A DNA stretch of 64,000 nt, taken from Corallococcus sp. EGB. Its GTDB lineage: Bacteria > Myxococcota > Myxococcia > Myxococcales > Myxococcaceae. The translations under genes and the position numbers were made by a program. The DNA lies in NCBI RefSeq assembly GCF_019968905.1, contig NZ_CP079946.1, forward strand, positions 3,596,001-3,660,000, read 5' to 3'. Under the pieces are notes generated by a model that had not been told where the DNA came from, did no database searches, and worked only from the letters and a program-made list of their open reading frames with translations. Of this stretch, positions 9,232 through 17,773 are shown piece after piece; within the stretch, counting starts at the first letter, position 1, and each line of letters opens with the position of its first letter.

Positions 9232-12200
9232 GTGGGACGGCCGGCGGCAAAGGCTCCGGCGCCTGTGAATGCGCCGAGTGCGGCGGTACCCGCGTCGCGG
9301 GCCGCTGAAGCCGCCGGTGTGTCCCACGCGGCCGCTCCGGAGTTGTCCGGAGGCAGTCCACTCGCGCCGTCGACGCGGTCGCGGATGGAGGGTGCCTTCG
9401 GCCGCTCCTTCGATGGCGTGCGCGTGCACACCGACGCGCGCGCGTCGGACTTCGCCGCCGGGCACCAGGCTGAAGCCGTCACCACGGGACAGGACATCGC
9501 TTTCGGGACGTCGAAGTACCGCCCCGGCACCGAGGGCGGAGACAGGCTGCTCGCGCACGAGCTCACCCACGTCGTGCAGCAGGGCAACTCCGCGCGAGGA
9601 GCGCCCCAGGCCAAGAGCGAGGTCTCCACGCCGAACGAGCCGGCGGAGATGCAGGCCGACGCGGCCGCCGCGCGGGTGCTGTCGGGACAGTCGGCCGGCG
9701 TCACGGAGGGCGGGTACGCGGGGACAACGCGGAGTCGGTTGATGCGCAAGGCGCTGTCCAGCGCGAGCGTGCCGGTGCCGGTGCCCGGCAATGCCGCGGA
9801 GGCTTCCGGGCCAACGGAGGCGAAGTCCGCCAACGGCCCCGAAGTCACCGGAGGACCGCCCGGGAAGAAGCGGAAGAAGCCAGAAGAGGTGGGGGCGGAG
9901 TCGGAAGGAGGGGAGGCTCGCAAGGCGCAGGAGAAGACGCACGGAGAAGAGGGCGGCGGTGAAAAGGCCGCGGAACCTCAGGCTGGCGTGGAGAAGCCCG
10001 CGCCTGACCCGAAGCCGCTGGAAGGAAGCCAGGGCGCCAAGGCGGCCGTGGGCGGGGGCCTCACTGGAAGGCTCGCGCAGTCGCTGCGTGCGAAGGCGCT
10101 CCAAGGAGAAGAGAAGCCCGCGTTGTCGCCCGGAGCCAAGGAGGCACTCCGTGAGGCGGCGGATCCCGGGAAGGCGCCCGGATCAAAGAAAGACGAGGCA
10201 AGGACCGCGCCTGAAGCAATGGCTCCCGGTGGAGTGTCCGGCCTGCGCGAGACGAAGCCCGCGGGCGAGGACCGCAAGCAGACAACGCCGGTTGATGCGA
10301 AGGCCGGTGTCGCCAGGAAGGAACCTGGAGCGCCTGGAGGCAATGCAGGTGTCACCGCGAAGGGACCTGAGGCTCCTGTCGCGGACAAGGCGGGTGTCCA
10401 AGGGAAGGAGCCCGGCTCGCCTGCTGAAGGCAAAGCGGGTGCGCCTGAAGGCAAGGCCGAGGACAAGGGCCAGGGGGGAAATGGCGCCGAAGGGGAAGGC
10501 GCGGCGGGTGCGAAGGGCGCCGAGAAGAAGCCGGGAGCTCCCGAGGAAGGAAAGGCCCTCGCGGGAGAGAAGGAAGAGGGCGCCAGGAAGGACAAGGGCG
10601 GCGACGCGAGCGCGAAGGCCGAGGGCCAGGCCAAGGCCCGGCAGGGTGTCCCCGGCGACGTGAAGAACGCCCTGGCGGGCGCGAACGAGAAGGGCCCAGC
10701 GGGTGCTTCGCCCGCGACCGCGGAGCGTGAGCCCGCGGCGGCTGGTGGCGGTGGCGGTGGCGGAGGAGGTGGCGGCGGCGGCGGCGCGGGCGGGGAGGGA
10801 GGTGCCGAATCCCCCGAGGCCCAGGCCACCGAGGAGAAGGTCGACGAGAAGCAACCCGAGGAAGAGAAGGCCGCCGAAGCACAACAAGATCAGGAGCAGG
10901 AGGCCGCCGAAGGTGGCGCGGGCGGCGGTGTCGAAGCGGAAGCCGAGGGCAGCAGCGGGGCGGAGCAGCAGGCAGCGGAAGCGAGCGCTCAAGGTGCCAG
11001 CGCGGAGTCGCTGAGCGGTGGTGGTGAAGGAGGCACCGAGCCCTCCAGCTCCGAGCCGGAGATGGCCAGCGGCGACGGCGCGACGAAGGGCCCCACCGAA
11101 CAGCAGGTCGAAGCGAAAGAGGCCGCGGCCACCGCGGAGACGAACCGGGAGATCGACGAACAGAAGAAGGCCGACGCCGAAGAGGAGCAGGCGCAGGAGC
11201 CGGCTCCCGAAAGCGCGGGGCCCGAAGAGGGAGCGCTCTCGCCAGCGGAGCAGGGCGCGGCGACGGCGTCCGTGAGCGAGGACGCGGGCGGCGGTGCCGG
11301 CGCGGTCGCGGGCGGCGGTGGCGGCGGAGGCGCCATTCCCGACAAGCCGGCACCGGTCATGCCGGATGTCTCGGGCAGCGAACCCAAGGCCGGGCTCGGT
11401 TCACTCAAGGGCCTGGCTCCCATGTCCATCCAGGGCGCGCTCGGGAGCGTGTCCCAGTCGGTCTCCAAGGCCGTTGGCGACAAGAAACAGGCGCTCGCCG
11501 CGAACACGCCCACACGCGAGGCCTCCTCCGGGATGCCCGGCAAGAAGGGCACGACGCGAGTCGACCTCGGCGGTGGAGGCAAGGGCGACGCGAAGGCCGC
11601 AAAGGTGAACGAAGGCGCCGCTGTCGAAACGCCTGCTCCCGAGCCCGTGCCGGAGGCCCCTGCTCCCGCCGTCAACGCAGTGACCGCACCTCCGACGAGC
11701 GGCGCTGGCGAAGGAGAGATGTCGCAGGAGGACGCGGACCGGATGGGGGCCGCGGTCGATACCCTGCCCACCTCGGATCCCGAGGTGAGCACCAGCGCGG
11801 GGCCGCCGCCCACGCTCGCGCTCGAAGGGAACGCGGACCCGACGCAGGTCACGGCCCAGCGCGTGAAGATGGACCAGGCCGTGGCGTCCGCGCACGACAC
11901 GGGCAAGGCCGACGCGCGCAAGCCGATGGGGGAGAACGAGATTGCTCCCCAGGAAACCCACGAGACGCTCGCCGCGAAGGTGCCCGCCAGCGGAGGCGCC
12001 GCGGGCGGAGGACCGGCGGGTGGAGCGGGCGGCTCGGACGCGGAGGCCGCGTCGATCATCGCCCAGGAGAAGAGCCAGGGAGAGATCGACGCCGCGGTCG
12101 AAAAGGGCCAGGGCGACATGGCCCAGGAGGAGGCGAAGGAACAGGAAGCCTCAGCGGCCGAAACCCAGCGCACCCAGGACCTGGCGGCCCAGGCCGAGTC

Positions 12201-14700
12201 GGACGCCGCGGCGGAGCAGGAAGCGGAGAAGGCCGCCGCGCAGAACGAGGTCGCGAAGAAGCGCGGCGAGTGGACCGACGAGCAGCAGGCCACCGTCGAC
12301 AAGAGCAACACTGAGGCCGACACGAAGCAGCAGGAGGCCGACGAGAAGGTCGAAACCGAGAAGACGCAGGCCGACGAGAGCGCCGGAAAGACCATCTCCG
12401 AGGGCGAGCAGAAGGCCCAGAAGGCCAAGGAGGAGGGAGAGGCCAAGGCCGAGCGCGAGAAGGCCAAGGCGAAGGAGGAGTCGAGCGGCTTCTTCGGCTG
12501 GCTCGCGTCGAAGGCGAAGGCGTTCTTCAACAAGATCAAGGAGGCCGTGAAGAGCGTCATGAAGGCGCTCCGCGAGGCGGTGAAGGCCGCCATCGAAGCG
12601 GCGAAGAAGGCCGCGGTCGCGTTGATCGAAAAGGCGCGGCAGGCGGTGGTCGCGGCCATCCGTCTCGCGGGGGATGCGCTGATCGCCATCAGCGACGTGG
12701 CGCTCGCCGCGTTCCCGGAGCTCAGGGCGAAGTTCCAGGGCACCATCCGCCAGGCCGTTCAGGACGCCGAGGACGCGGTCAACAACATCGCGGACAAGCT
12801 GAAGAAGGGCGTCACCAGGCTGCTCGACGCGCTCGGCGAGTTCCTCGACAAGGCACTGGGGCTCCTCGAGAAGGGATTGCTCGCGGCGGTGGACGCGGTC
12901 GCCGCGGTGGTGGACTCGGCGATCAAGGCGGCGGAGGCCGTCGCGAAAGCGCTGGGGACGTTCCTCGCGCTCATCAAGGACATCGCGGCGGGCCCGGGTC
13001 AGTGGATCGCGAACCTGGGCGCCGCGGTCGTCGACGGCATCAAGAACCACCTCGTGAAGGCCATGAAGTCGGCCATCAGCGAGTGGTTCAAGAGCAAGGT
13101 CGAGGAGGTGCTGGGCATTCCGATCGACCTCATGAAGGCGCTCTTCACGGGCGGCTTCAACCTGGAGGCCATCGGGAAGATGGCCTGGGAGGCACTCAAG
13201 AGCGCCGTCCCGGGCATCCTCATTCAGCTCCTGATCGAAAAGCTGGTGGCGATGATCGTGCCCGCCGCGGGCGCGGTGATGGCCATCATCGAAGGCGTCC
13301 AGGCGGCGTGGGGTGCGGTCAGCCGGATCATCGCGGCCATCGACTCCTTCATTACCTTCCTGAAGGCGGTGAAGGGAGGAAACGGCGGTCCCCCCTTCGC
13401 GACGGCGGTGGCGGCGGGCGCCGTGGCGGTAATCGACTTCGTCGCCAACTGGCTGCTCAAGCGCCTCATGAAGCCGGCGAAGAAGGTGTCCGGCAAGCTG
13501 GCCGCGATCGGCAAGAAGATCCTGGCCAAGATCAAGAAGGGCCTGAAGAAGGTCGGCAAGAAGCTGAAGAAGTTCTTCAAGAAGGCCGGCCAGAAATTCA
13601 AGAAGCTGAAGGAGAAGCTCTTCGGAAAGAAGAAGAAGGGGAAGGGCAAGAAGAAGGACAAGGCGAAGAAGAAGAAGGAGCAGATTGAAAAGGCGCTGCG
13701 CGAGGTGCCTCCCAAGGTCAAGGCGCTCGTCGCCAGGCGGCCCCGGAAGCTCATGCTCACGATGCAGCTTCTGAAGCTCAGGTTTCAGTATCGCCTCAAG
13801 AAGCTGGCCATCAGCGGCACCCGCCCCAACTTCACCATCTCGGGGTTCATCAACCCGCCTTTGCCCGACGAGAAGATCTTCGGCGTCGACTCACACAAAT
13901 TCCTCAGGGCGGTCCAACTCGTCGCGCAGAAGTGGGCTAAGCGGCGCAAGGCGGAAGAGCGCAACCCTGGCGATGATTTGATGTCATTGGAACAAGGCGG
14001 AATCGAGGCCCGAAACTATGGGAAGAGTGGCGTGCACAGCCCCGGTACCGCAGGCTCAGAGCCGGTGACGTTCGAAACGAAGGAGAGCCTGACGCTCATT
14101 CCTGGCGCCGAGAAGCCGCGCTCGTATGCCGCAATCACAAAAGACCTCGAAAAATTGGACGTGGCGGAACGTGAAAAATTTGGTTTGCTGCTTGTTCAAC
14201 TCGTCAAGAGAAAGCGCGCGGACGCCAACGTGGCGGGGCTAGGGGAGGTGTACGGGACGATGTTTGTTTCAGAGCGAAAGCGGCATGCGAAGAACTTCGC
14301 TTACGCTCTCATGGCGGCGCAGACGATGGCCGCGGGCGTGAATTCGCCGCTGAATGTCCTGAGCCCGGAGCAAGGGGCGAAAGGAGGCATCTTCCCACCA
14401 GCATTCAGGGGCGCGGTTCAAGGCCAGGGCGGCACGTCCATGCTGGGGAAGGCCCCGAGCCAGGAAGCGCTCGATGACTGGGCCAAGAAGGAGAACAAGA
14501 GGCAGGAGAAGTTGCCGGCGCACAAGCGGACCGATCCAGATCTGACGTTCGCCGAGGCGTATCGCCGGGAAGTGGCGCAAATCAAACAGTGGGCCACGGC
14601 GGCGGGGCTTGATGACAAGGTGTTCAACAAGGATATGTCAGCGGAGGAGATCGCCGATATCATCGAGAGCGCTCTCGCACGCTACTACTTGAAGGGATGA
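9232..14700 (+). CDS. DUF4157 (eCIS core domain) multidomain protein with variable C-terminal cargo-like domain
   Basis: 1822 aa, GTG start 6 bp after the previous stop. Residues about 45-120 form a DUF4157/eCIS core domain: GAFGRSFDGVRVHTD, a GQDIAFG segment and the zincin motif HELTH at 109-113 followed by VVQQ. Residues about 125-900 are low-complexity Ala/Gly/Glu/Lys/Pro sequence with repeats of AGV..K.P.AP near 350-410 and a poly-Gly run near 505. Residues 960-1090 are a highly charged coiled coil. Residues 1100-1420 hold long alternating hydrophobic helices resembling a tape-measure or membrane-active region. Residues 1405-1485 are extremely Lys-rich. The last ~260 residues are globular and carry a visibly lower-GC codon usage. 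The architecture matches a cargo delivered by the injection particle, with the C-terminal domain as a candidate effector. The toxic activity is unknown. Confidence 0.75.
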   Translation: MGRPAAKAPAPVNAPSAAVPASRAAEAAGVSHAAAPELSGGSPLAPSTRSRMEGAFGRSFDGVRVHTDARASDFAAGHQAEAVTTGQDIAFGTSKYRPGTEGGDRLLAHELTHVVQQGNSARGAPQAKSEVSTPNEPAEMQADAAAARVLSGQSAGVTEGGYAGTTRSRLMRKALSSASVPVPVPGNAAEASGPTEAKSANGPEVTGGPPGKKRKKPEEVGAESEGGEARKAQEKTHGEEGGGEKAAEPQAGVEKPAPDPKPLEGSQGAKAAVGGGLTGRLAQSLRAKALQGEEKPALSPGAKEALREAADPGKAPGSKKDEARTAPEAMAPGGVSGLRETKPAGEDRKQTTPVDAKAGVARKEPGAPGGNAGVTAKGPEAPVADKAGVQGKEPGSPAEGKAGAPEGKAEDKGQGGNGAEGEGAAGAKGAEKKPGAPEEGKALAGEKEEGARKDKGGDASAKAEGQAKARQGVPGDVKNALAGANEKGPAGASPATAEREPAAAGGGGGGGGGGGGGGAGGEGGAESPEAQATEEKVDEKQPEEEKAAEAQQDQEQEAAEGGAGGGVEAEAEGSSGAEQQAAEASAQGASAESLSGGGEGGTEPSSSEPEMASGDGATKGPTEQQVEAKEAAATAETNREIDEQKKADAEEEQAQEPAPESAGPEEGALSPAEQGAATASVSEDAGGGAGAVAGGGGGGGAIPDKPAPVMPDVSGSEPKAGLGSLKGLAPMSIQGALGSVSQSVSKAVGDKKQALAANTPTREASSGMPGKKGTTRVDLGGGGKGDAKAAKVNEGAAVETPAPEPVPEAPAPAVNAVTAPPTSGAGEGEMSQEDADRMGAAVDTLPTSDPEVSTSAGPPPTLALEGNADPTQVTAQRVKMDQAVASAHDTGKADARKPMGENEIAPQETHETLAAKVPASGGAAGGGPAGGAGGSDAEAASIIAQEKSQGEIDAAVEKGQGDMAQEEAKEQEASAAETQRTQDLAAQAESDAAAEQEAEKAAAQNEVAKKRGEWTDEQQATVDKSNTEADTKQQEADEKVETEKTQADESAGKTISEGEQKAQKAKEEGEAKAEREKAKAKEESSGFFGWLASKAKAFFNKIKEAVKSVMKALREAVKAAIEAAKKAAVALIEKARQAVVAAIRLAGDALIAISDVALAAFPELRAKFQGTIRQAVQDAEDAVNNIADKLKKGVTRLLDALGEFLDKALGLLEKGLLAAVDAVAAVVDSAIKAAEAVAKALGTFLALIKDIAAGPGQWIANLGAAVVDGIKNHLVKAMKSAISEWFKSKVEEVLGIPIDLMKALFTGGFNLEAIGKMAWEALKSAVPGILIQLLIEKLVAMIVPAAGAVMAIIEGVQAAWGAVSRIIAAIDSFITFLKAVKGGNGGPPFATAVAAGAVAVIDFVANWLLKRLMKPAKKVSGKLAAIGKKILAKIKKGLKKVGKKLKKFFKKAGQKFKKLKEKLFGKKKKGKGKKKDKAKKKKEQIEKALREVPPKVKALVARRPRKLMLTMQLLKLRFQYRLKKLAISGTRPNFTISGFINPPLPDEKIFGVDSHKFLRAVQLVAQKWAKRRKAEERNPGDDLMSLEQGGIEARNYGKSGVHSPGTAGSEPVTFETKESLTLIPGAEKPRSYAAITKDLEKLDVAEREKFGLLLVQLVKRKRADANVAGLGEVYGTMFVSERKRHAKNFAYALMAAQTMAAGVNSPLNVLSPEQGAKGGIFPPAFRGAVQGQGGTSMLGKAPSQEALDDWAKKENKRQEKLPAHKRTDPDLTFAEAYRREVAQIKQWATAAGLDDKVFNKDMSAEEIADIIESALARYYLKG

Positions 14701-14707
14701 GGCTCGG

Positions 14708-15271
14708 ATGCGCACCATGATCCTCAAAGAGGATGTTGGACGAAAACGGCTTGACGAGGCCCTGCGCAAGACAGGCCTCATGCTCGTCAAGGAGAATGAC
14801 GAGAGGTTGGAGCAGATGTCCCGTCAGATCTGGATGACCTCCGACCGCCAGAGCGCTGTCCACGCCGTCGATGATTCATTGAGAAAGATCCGCTACCTCT
14901 CCCTGCGCGGAAAGGAAGTGGACGCGCTCGCGGAGCAATTGGCGGAAGCGCTGCCCCTCTGGACCCGCGATGACCTGCTCAAGCATGCGCTCGATCTGCT
15001 CGCCGAGGGCTCGGATGAGAGCAGACAGCAAGTCGCCTACGAGGTGGCAGCGGAAATGGACGAGTACGATGCCGCCTCTGCTGGCGTCCTGACCGCATTC
15101 CTCAAGATGGATGAGCCGAGCATCCGCCTGGCTGGGGTACGTGCCCTGCGCACGCGCCCATGGTCGACGTTCCGCGGCACCGCAGAGAAGCTCTCGACGG
15201 ATCCGGATCCGGAAGTCGCCACCGCTGGGAAGGAGATGCTGGCGCGAATCCTGGACCTGAATGGTCCGTAG
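14708..15271 (+). CDS. HEAT-like small protein, candidate immunity partner
   Basis: 187 aa, starting 7 bp after the stop of the DUF4157 gene; an alternative ATG lies three codons later at 14717. Residues 60-185 are a run of short amphipathic helix pairs (for example ALAEQLAEALPLW, SRQQVAYEVAAEM, SIRLAGVRALRTR) resembling HEAT/armadillo repeats. No signal peptide or membrane segment is seen. Small HEAT-like or helical proteins encoded directly after a polymorphic toxin are often its immunity protein. The position and the matching lower GC content (A/T-richer codons than neighbours) support that idea here. No named family is recognised. Alternatives are a loading chaperone or an unrelated HEAT-repeat protein carried with the eCIS cassette. 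Confidence 0.65.
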   Translation: MRTMILKEDVGRKRLDEALRKTGLMLVKENDERLEQMSRQIWMTSDRQSAVHAVDDSLRKIRYLSLRGKEVDALAEQLAEALPLWTRDDLLKHALDLLAEGSDESRQQVAYEVAAEMDEYDAASAGVLTAFLKMDEPSIRLAGVRALRTRPWSTFRGTAEKLSTDPDPEVATAGKEMLARILDLNGP

Positions 15272-15287
15272 TGCGGTGGCGGTTGAG

Positions 15288-15527
15288 CTAGAGGTGGCGC
15301 GCGACCTGGAAGAGCCACGCGCGAAAGCTTTGGGCGGCATGGCCTCCGGCCCGGTCCCGGATGACCACCATGAACGTCTCATGCAGGACGTCCTCCGCCG
15401 CATGGGCATCCATCAGGTGCTTGCGGGTGAACCCGAAGAGATGCCGTTCGTAACGCGCGTAGAGCGCATCGAAGGCCTTCAAGTCACCGCCCGATAGGGC
15501 TTCGTACAGCGCCTCGTCCGATGGCAT
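15288..15527 (-). pseudogene. ECF sigma factor remnant (region 2 only)
   Basis: 79 aa. The translation looks like the N-terminal part of an ECF sigma-70 factor: AFDALYARYERHLFGF, HAAEDVLHETFMVV and AWLFQVARHL are the region 2 helices that bind core RNA polymerase and the -10 element. A normal ECF factor runs to about 170-200 aa and has region 4 for -35 recognition. Here the frame meets a TAG straight after VARHL, and no region 4 is found downstream before the eCIS block begins. It is therefore a truncated copy at the boundary of the eCIS locus and unlikely to be a working sigma factor. Confidence 0.7.
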
Positions 15528-15544
15528 GGGAGTCCGGGACTACG

Positions 15545-15706
15545 CAGCACGCGCGCGGAGCCCGTGGGGGCGCCCAGGCCGACGAGCGACGCGAGATAGC
15601 GGGGCTCCGGCCGGAACAGGAAGAGGATGCTGCACGCCACGAGCAGGAATCCGAACAGCAGCGTGGGGTACATGGCAATGCCCCCCGACATGAAGAACTC
15701 GACCAT
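15545..15706 (-). pseudogene. truncated membrane protein N-terminus
   Basis: The frame opens at 15706 with a good ribosome binding site (GGGAG) and encodes about 54 plausible residues: a MVEFFMSGGIAMYP start, a hydrophobic helix (LLFGFLLVACSILFLF), then RPEPRYLASLVG. After about 15545 it becomes Arg/Pro/Cys-rich nonsense that runs out of frame through the start of the sigma remnant. The start resembles small inner-membrane proteins, possibly MotA/TolQ/ExbB-like, that precede ECF sigma genes in myxobacteria. The middle and end are missing. This suggests an internal deletion between this gene and the sigma gene. Confidence 0.5.
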
Positions 15707-16039
15707 TGCTCCCGGCTCCCGCGAGCCTCACTCGCCGTTGAATGCGTTCAGCGGAGAAGGAACCGGTCGGCGGAAAAGGTTCGCAAGAAGCGAGGGAGGA
15801 AACGGGCCCGCTTGCCAGGAGCCCCTCGCTTCGTTAATCCTGGTGTCATGCACCTCGTGGTGAGCGCACGTCGATTTAGCCGCCCCCCGGCCCCGTTTGG
15901 GAGTCGGGAGGCCGTGCTGTTCGACTGAGCGCACGCCCCTCTCGTTGGTGGAACGCCGTCAGGCGCGACGCCCTCCCGAGCTCGCCGGGGGGACCTCCGA
16001 AGCCGCTGCGTCCACTCCCACTCCACCGAGAGGTTTCCC
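15707..16039. other. intergenic stretch between remnants and PheS-like gene
   Basis: 333 bp with no convincing gene; frames here are short or have atypical composition. The left part should carry the promoter of the leftward truncated membrane-protein gene. The right end supplies an AGAGG ribosome binding site for the rightward PheS-like gene. No tRNA, repeat or clear terminator was seen. Confidence 0.4.
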
Positions 16040-17182
16040 ATGTCGTCCGTCTCCGTTTCCGTCTCCATCCTCAGCGCCGAGGAGCTTCGGCGCGCCCTGT
16101 CCGTTCGTGATCTCACCGACCCCGCCACCGGCCCGCACGCGATGCAGCAGCTCGTGTCTGCCGCGCTCGAAGCCCTGGGCAAGCAGTGGGGCAGTGAGGT
16201 CCGCATCCATCGGCAGAGTCCCGTCGTCTCCATTGCCGACAACTACGACCGGCTCCACTACCCACCCGGCGGCGCGGCTCGCGACGCGCGCTACTCACGC
16301 TACGTCTGTGACACCGCACTTCTGCGTTCGCAGACCTCGGCGATGATTCCGGGCCTCCTGCGCGGGCTCTCCTCCACGCCTCCTGGAGACGTGCTGTTGG
16401 CGTGCCCCGGCCTCGTCTACCGCCGCGACTGCATCGACCGGCTGCACACCGGTGAACCCCACCAGATGGACCTCTGGCGCATCCGCCGCGGGCCGCCGCT
16501 CACACGGGACGACCTGCACGTCATGATTTCCACCGTGGTCCGTGCGCTCCTCCCCGGGCGCGACGTGAAGCTCACTCCGGCGGTCCACCCGTACACCACC
16601 GACGGTCTGCAAATGGACGTGCGCGAAGGCAACGAGTGGGTGGAGATTGGCGAGTGTGGCCTCGCGCTCCCGGCCCTGCTGGAGGAGAGCGGCCTGGACC
16701 CCCGCACCACCACGGGCCTCGCCATGGGCATGGGTCTGGACCGCATCCTCATGCTGCGCAAGGGCCTGGACGACATTCGACTGTTGCGCTCGGCGGACCC
16801 CCGGATCGCATCCCAGCTCCAAGACCTGGAGCCCTACCGCCCCGTGTCCTCCATGCCCGAGGTCCGGCGCGACTTGTCCATCGTGCTGGATGAGGCACAG
16901 ACCCCGGAAGAACTCGGAGACGCCGTGCGCGCGGCGCTCGGGGAGCGAGCGGAGTTGGTGGAGACTGTGCAGGTGCTGTCGGAGACGCCGTATGCCGGTC
17001 TGCCGCCCAGCGCGGTGAAGCGCATGGGCGTGTCACCGGGACAGAAGAACGTGCTGCTCCGGGTGGTGCTGCGCGCGCTGGACCGCACGCTCACCCACGA
17101 CGAGTGCAACACGCTGCGTGACGACATCTACGCCACGCTTCATCGCGGAACCGCATGGGAGTGGGCGAAGCGGCCGCACTGA
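16040..17182 (+). CDS. stand-alone PheS-like class II synthetase paralogue with FDX-ACB domain
   Basis: 380 aa; ATG start with AGAGG six bases upstream. Residues about 60-250 carry class II aminoacyl-tRNA synthetase motifs of the PheRS alpha type: a motif-2-like YRRDCIDRLHTGEPHQMDL near 128-145 and a motif 3 GMGLDRILMLRKGLDDIR near 230-247. Residues 267-378 are a ferredoxin-fold anticodon-binding (FDX-ACB) domain (RRDLSIVLDE ... LLRVVLRALDRTLT). Catalytic core plus FDX-ACB in one chain is the organisation of the monomeric mitochondrial PheRS. Bacterial genomes with this type normally also have a complete PheST, and such proteins are known as PheS-related ligases of unknown substrate. No pheT is next to it. 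It could charge tRNA, ligate an amino acid to another acceptor, or be a regulator. Confidence 0.8.
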   Translation: MSSVSVSVSILSAEELRRALSVRDLTDPATGPHAMQQLVSAALEALGKQWGSEVRIHRQSPVVSIADNYDRLHYPPGGAARDARYSRYVCDTALLRSQTSAMIPGLLRGLSSTPPGDVLLACPGLVYRRDCIDRLHTGEPHQMDLWRIRRGPPLTRDDLHVMISTVVRALLPGRDVKLTPAVHPYTTDGLQMDVREGNEWVEIGECGLALPALLEESGLDPRTTTGLAMGMGLDRILMLRKGLDDIRLLRSADPRIASQLQDLEPYRPVSSMPEVRRDLSIVLDEAQTPEELGDAVRAALGERAELVETVQVLSETPYAGLPPSAVKRMGVSPGQKNVLLRVVLRALDRTLTHDECNTLRDDIYATLHRGTAWEWAKRPH

Positions 17183-17208
17183 GGCGCGAAGCCGCGAGCC
17201 TGCGCATG

Positions 17209-17239
17209 TCCATGATCCGACCTGGAGTTGGGTCATGGA
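17209..17239. repeat. inverted repeat downstream of the PheS-like gene
   Basis: TCCATGATCC and GGGTCATGGA form a near-perfect 10-bp inverted repeat with an 11-base loop. There is no T-tract, so it may be an operator or a weak terminator between the PheS-like gene and the GerW-like gene. Confidence 0.3.
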
Positions 17240-17398
17240 TTTGCGCGAGCGGTTGAAGGAAGCCCATCCGTTGAAGCTCACCTTTGCGGCACGGGCCATC
17301 CCTGACGGCGAGTCGCGCCCCCGGCCAGTGCCTTGGTGTGATGGCGCGTGCTCTCACCGTGCCTATCTCTGGCGGGAGCACTCGAAGGGGCATCTGCC

Positions 17399-17755
17399 AT
17401 GGACATCATCGACCTCATCGACCGGACGCGCGACAGCATCTCCGCGCGCTGCGTCTTCGGACACCCCATCCAGCAGGGGGATGTCACCGTGATTCCCGTC
17501 GCGCGCGTAAGGGGCGGTGGAGGCGGCGGTGGCGGCGAGGGCTCGGGACATGAGGGCACCTCGAGAGAGGGCACGGGACATGGCGAGGGGACGGGCTTTG
17601 GACTGAGCGCGCGCCCGTCCGGCGTCTTCGTCATCCGCGGCGACCGGGTGTCATGGTTGCCTGTCGTTGAGCCCACACGCATCATCCTCGGCCTGCAGGC
17701 GCTGGCTGGCATCGGCCTGCTCGCCTATACGCTCACGCGGCGGAGGGGCCGATGA
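17399..17755 (+). CDS. GerW/YtfJ-family sporulation-like protein
   Basis: 118 aa. The ATG at 17399 is preferred because GAAGGGG lies just upstream and the family start MDIIDLIDRTRDSIS begins there. The protein follows the GerW (YtfJ) pattern: a short helical start, VFGHPIQQGDVTVIPVARVRGG, a glycine-rich insert (residues 39-70), then a beta-strand series (GVFVIRGDRVSWLPV) and a C-terminal hydrophobic helix (LGLQALAGIGLLAYTL) ending in RRRGR. In Bacillus the family is made in the forespore and affects germination; the molecular function is unknown. In a myxobacterium it may relate to development. It is encoded 216 bp after the PheS-like gene and probably has its own promoter. Confidence 0.75.
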   Translation: MDIIDLIDRTRDSISARCVFGHPIQQGDVTVIPVARVRGGGGGGGGEGSGHEGTSREGTGHGEGTGFGLSARPSGVFVIRGDRVSWLPVVEPTRIILGLQALAGIGLLAYTLTRRRGR

Positions 17756-17773
17756 TAGGCCGTCCCCGTCAAT

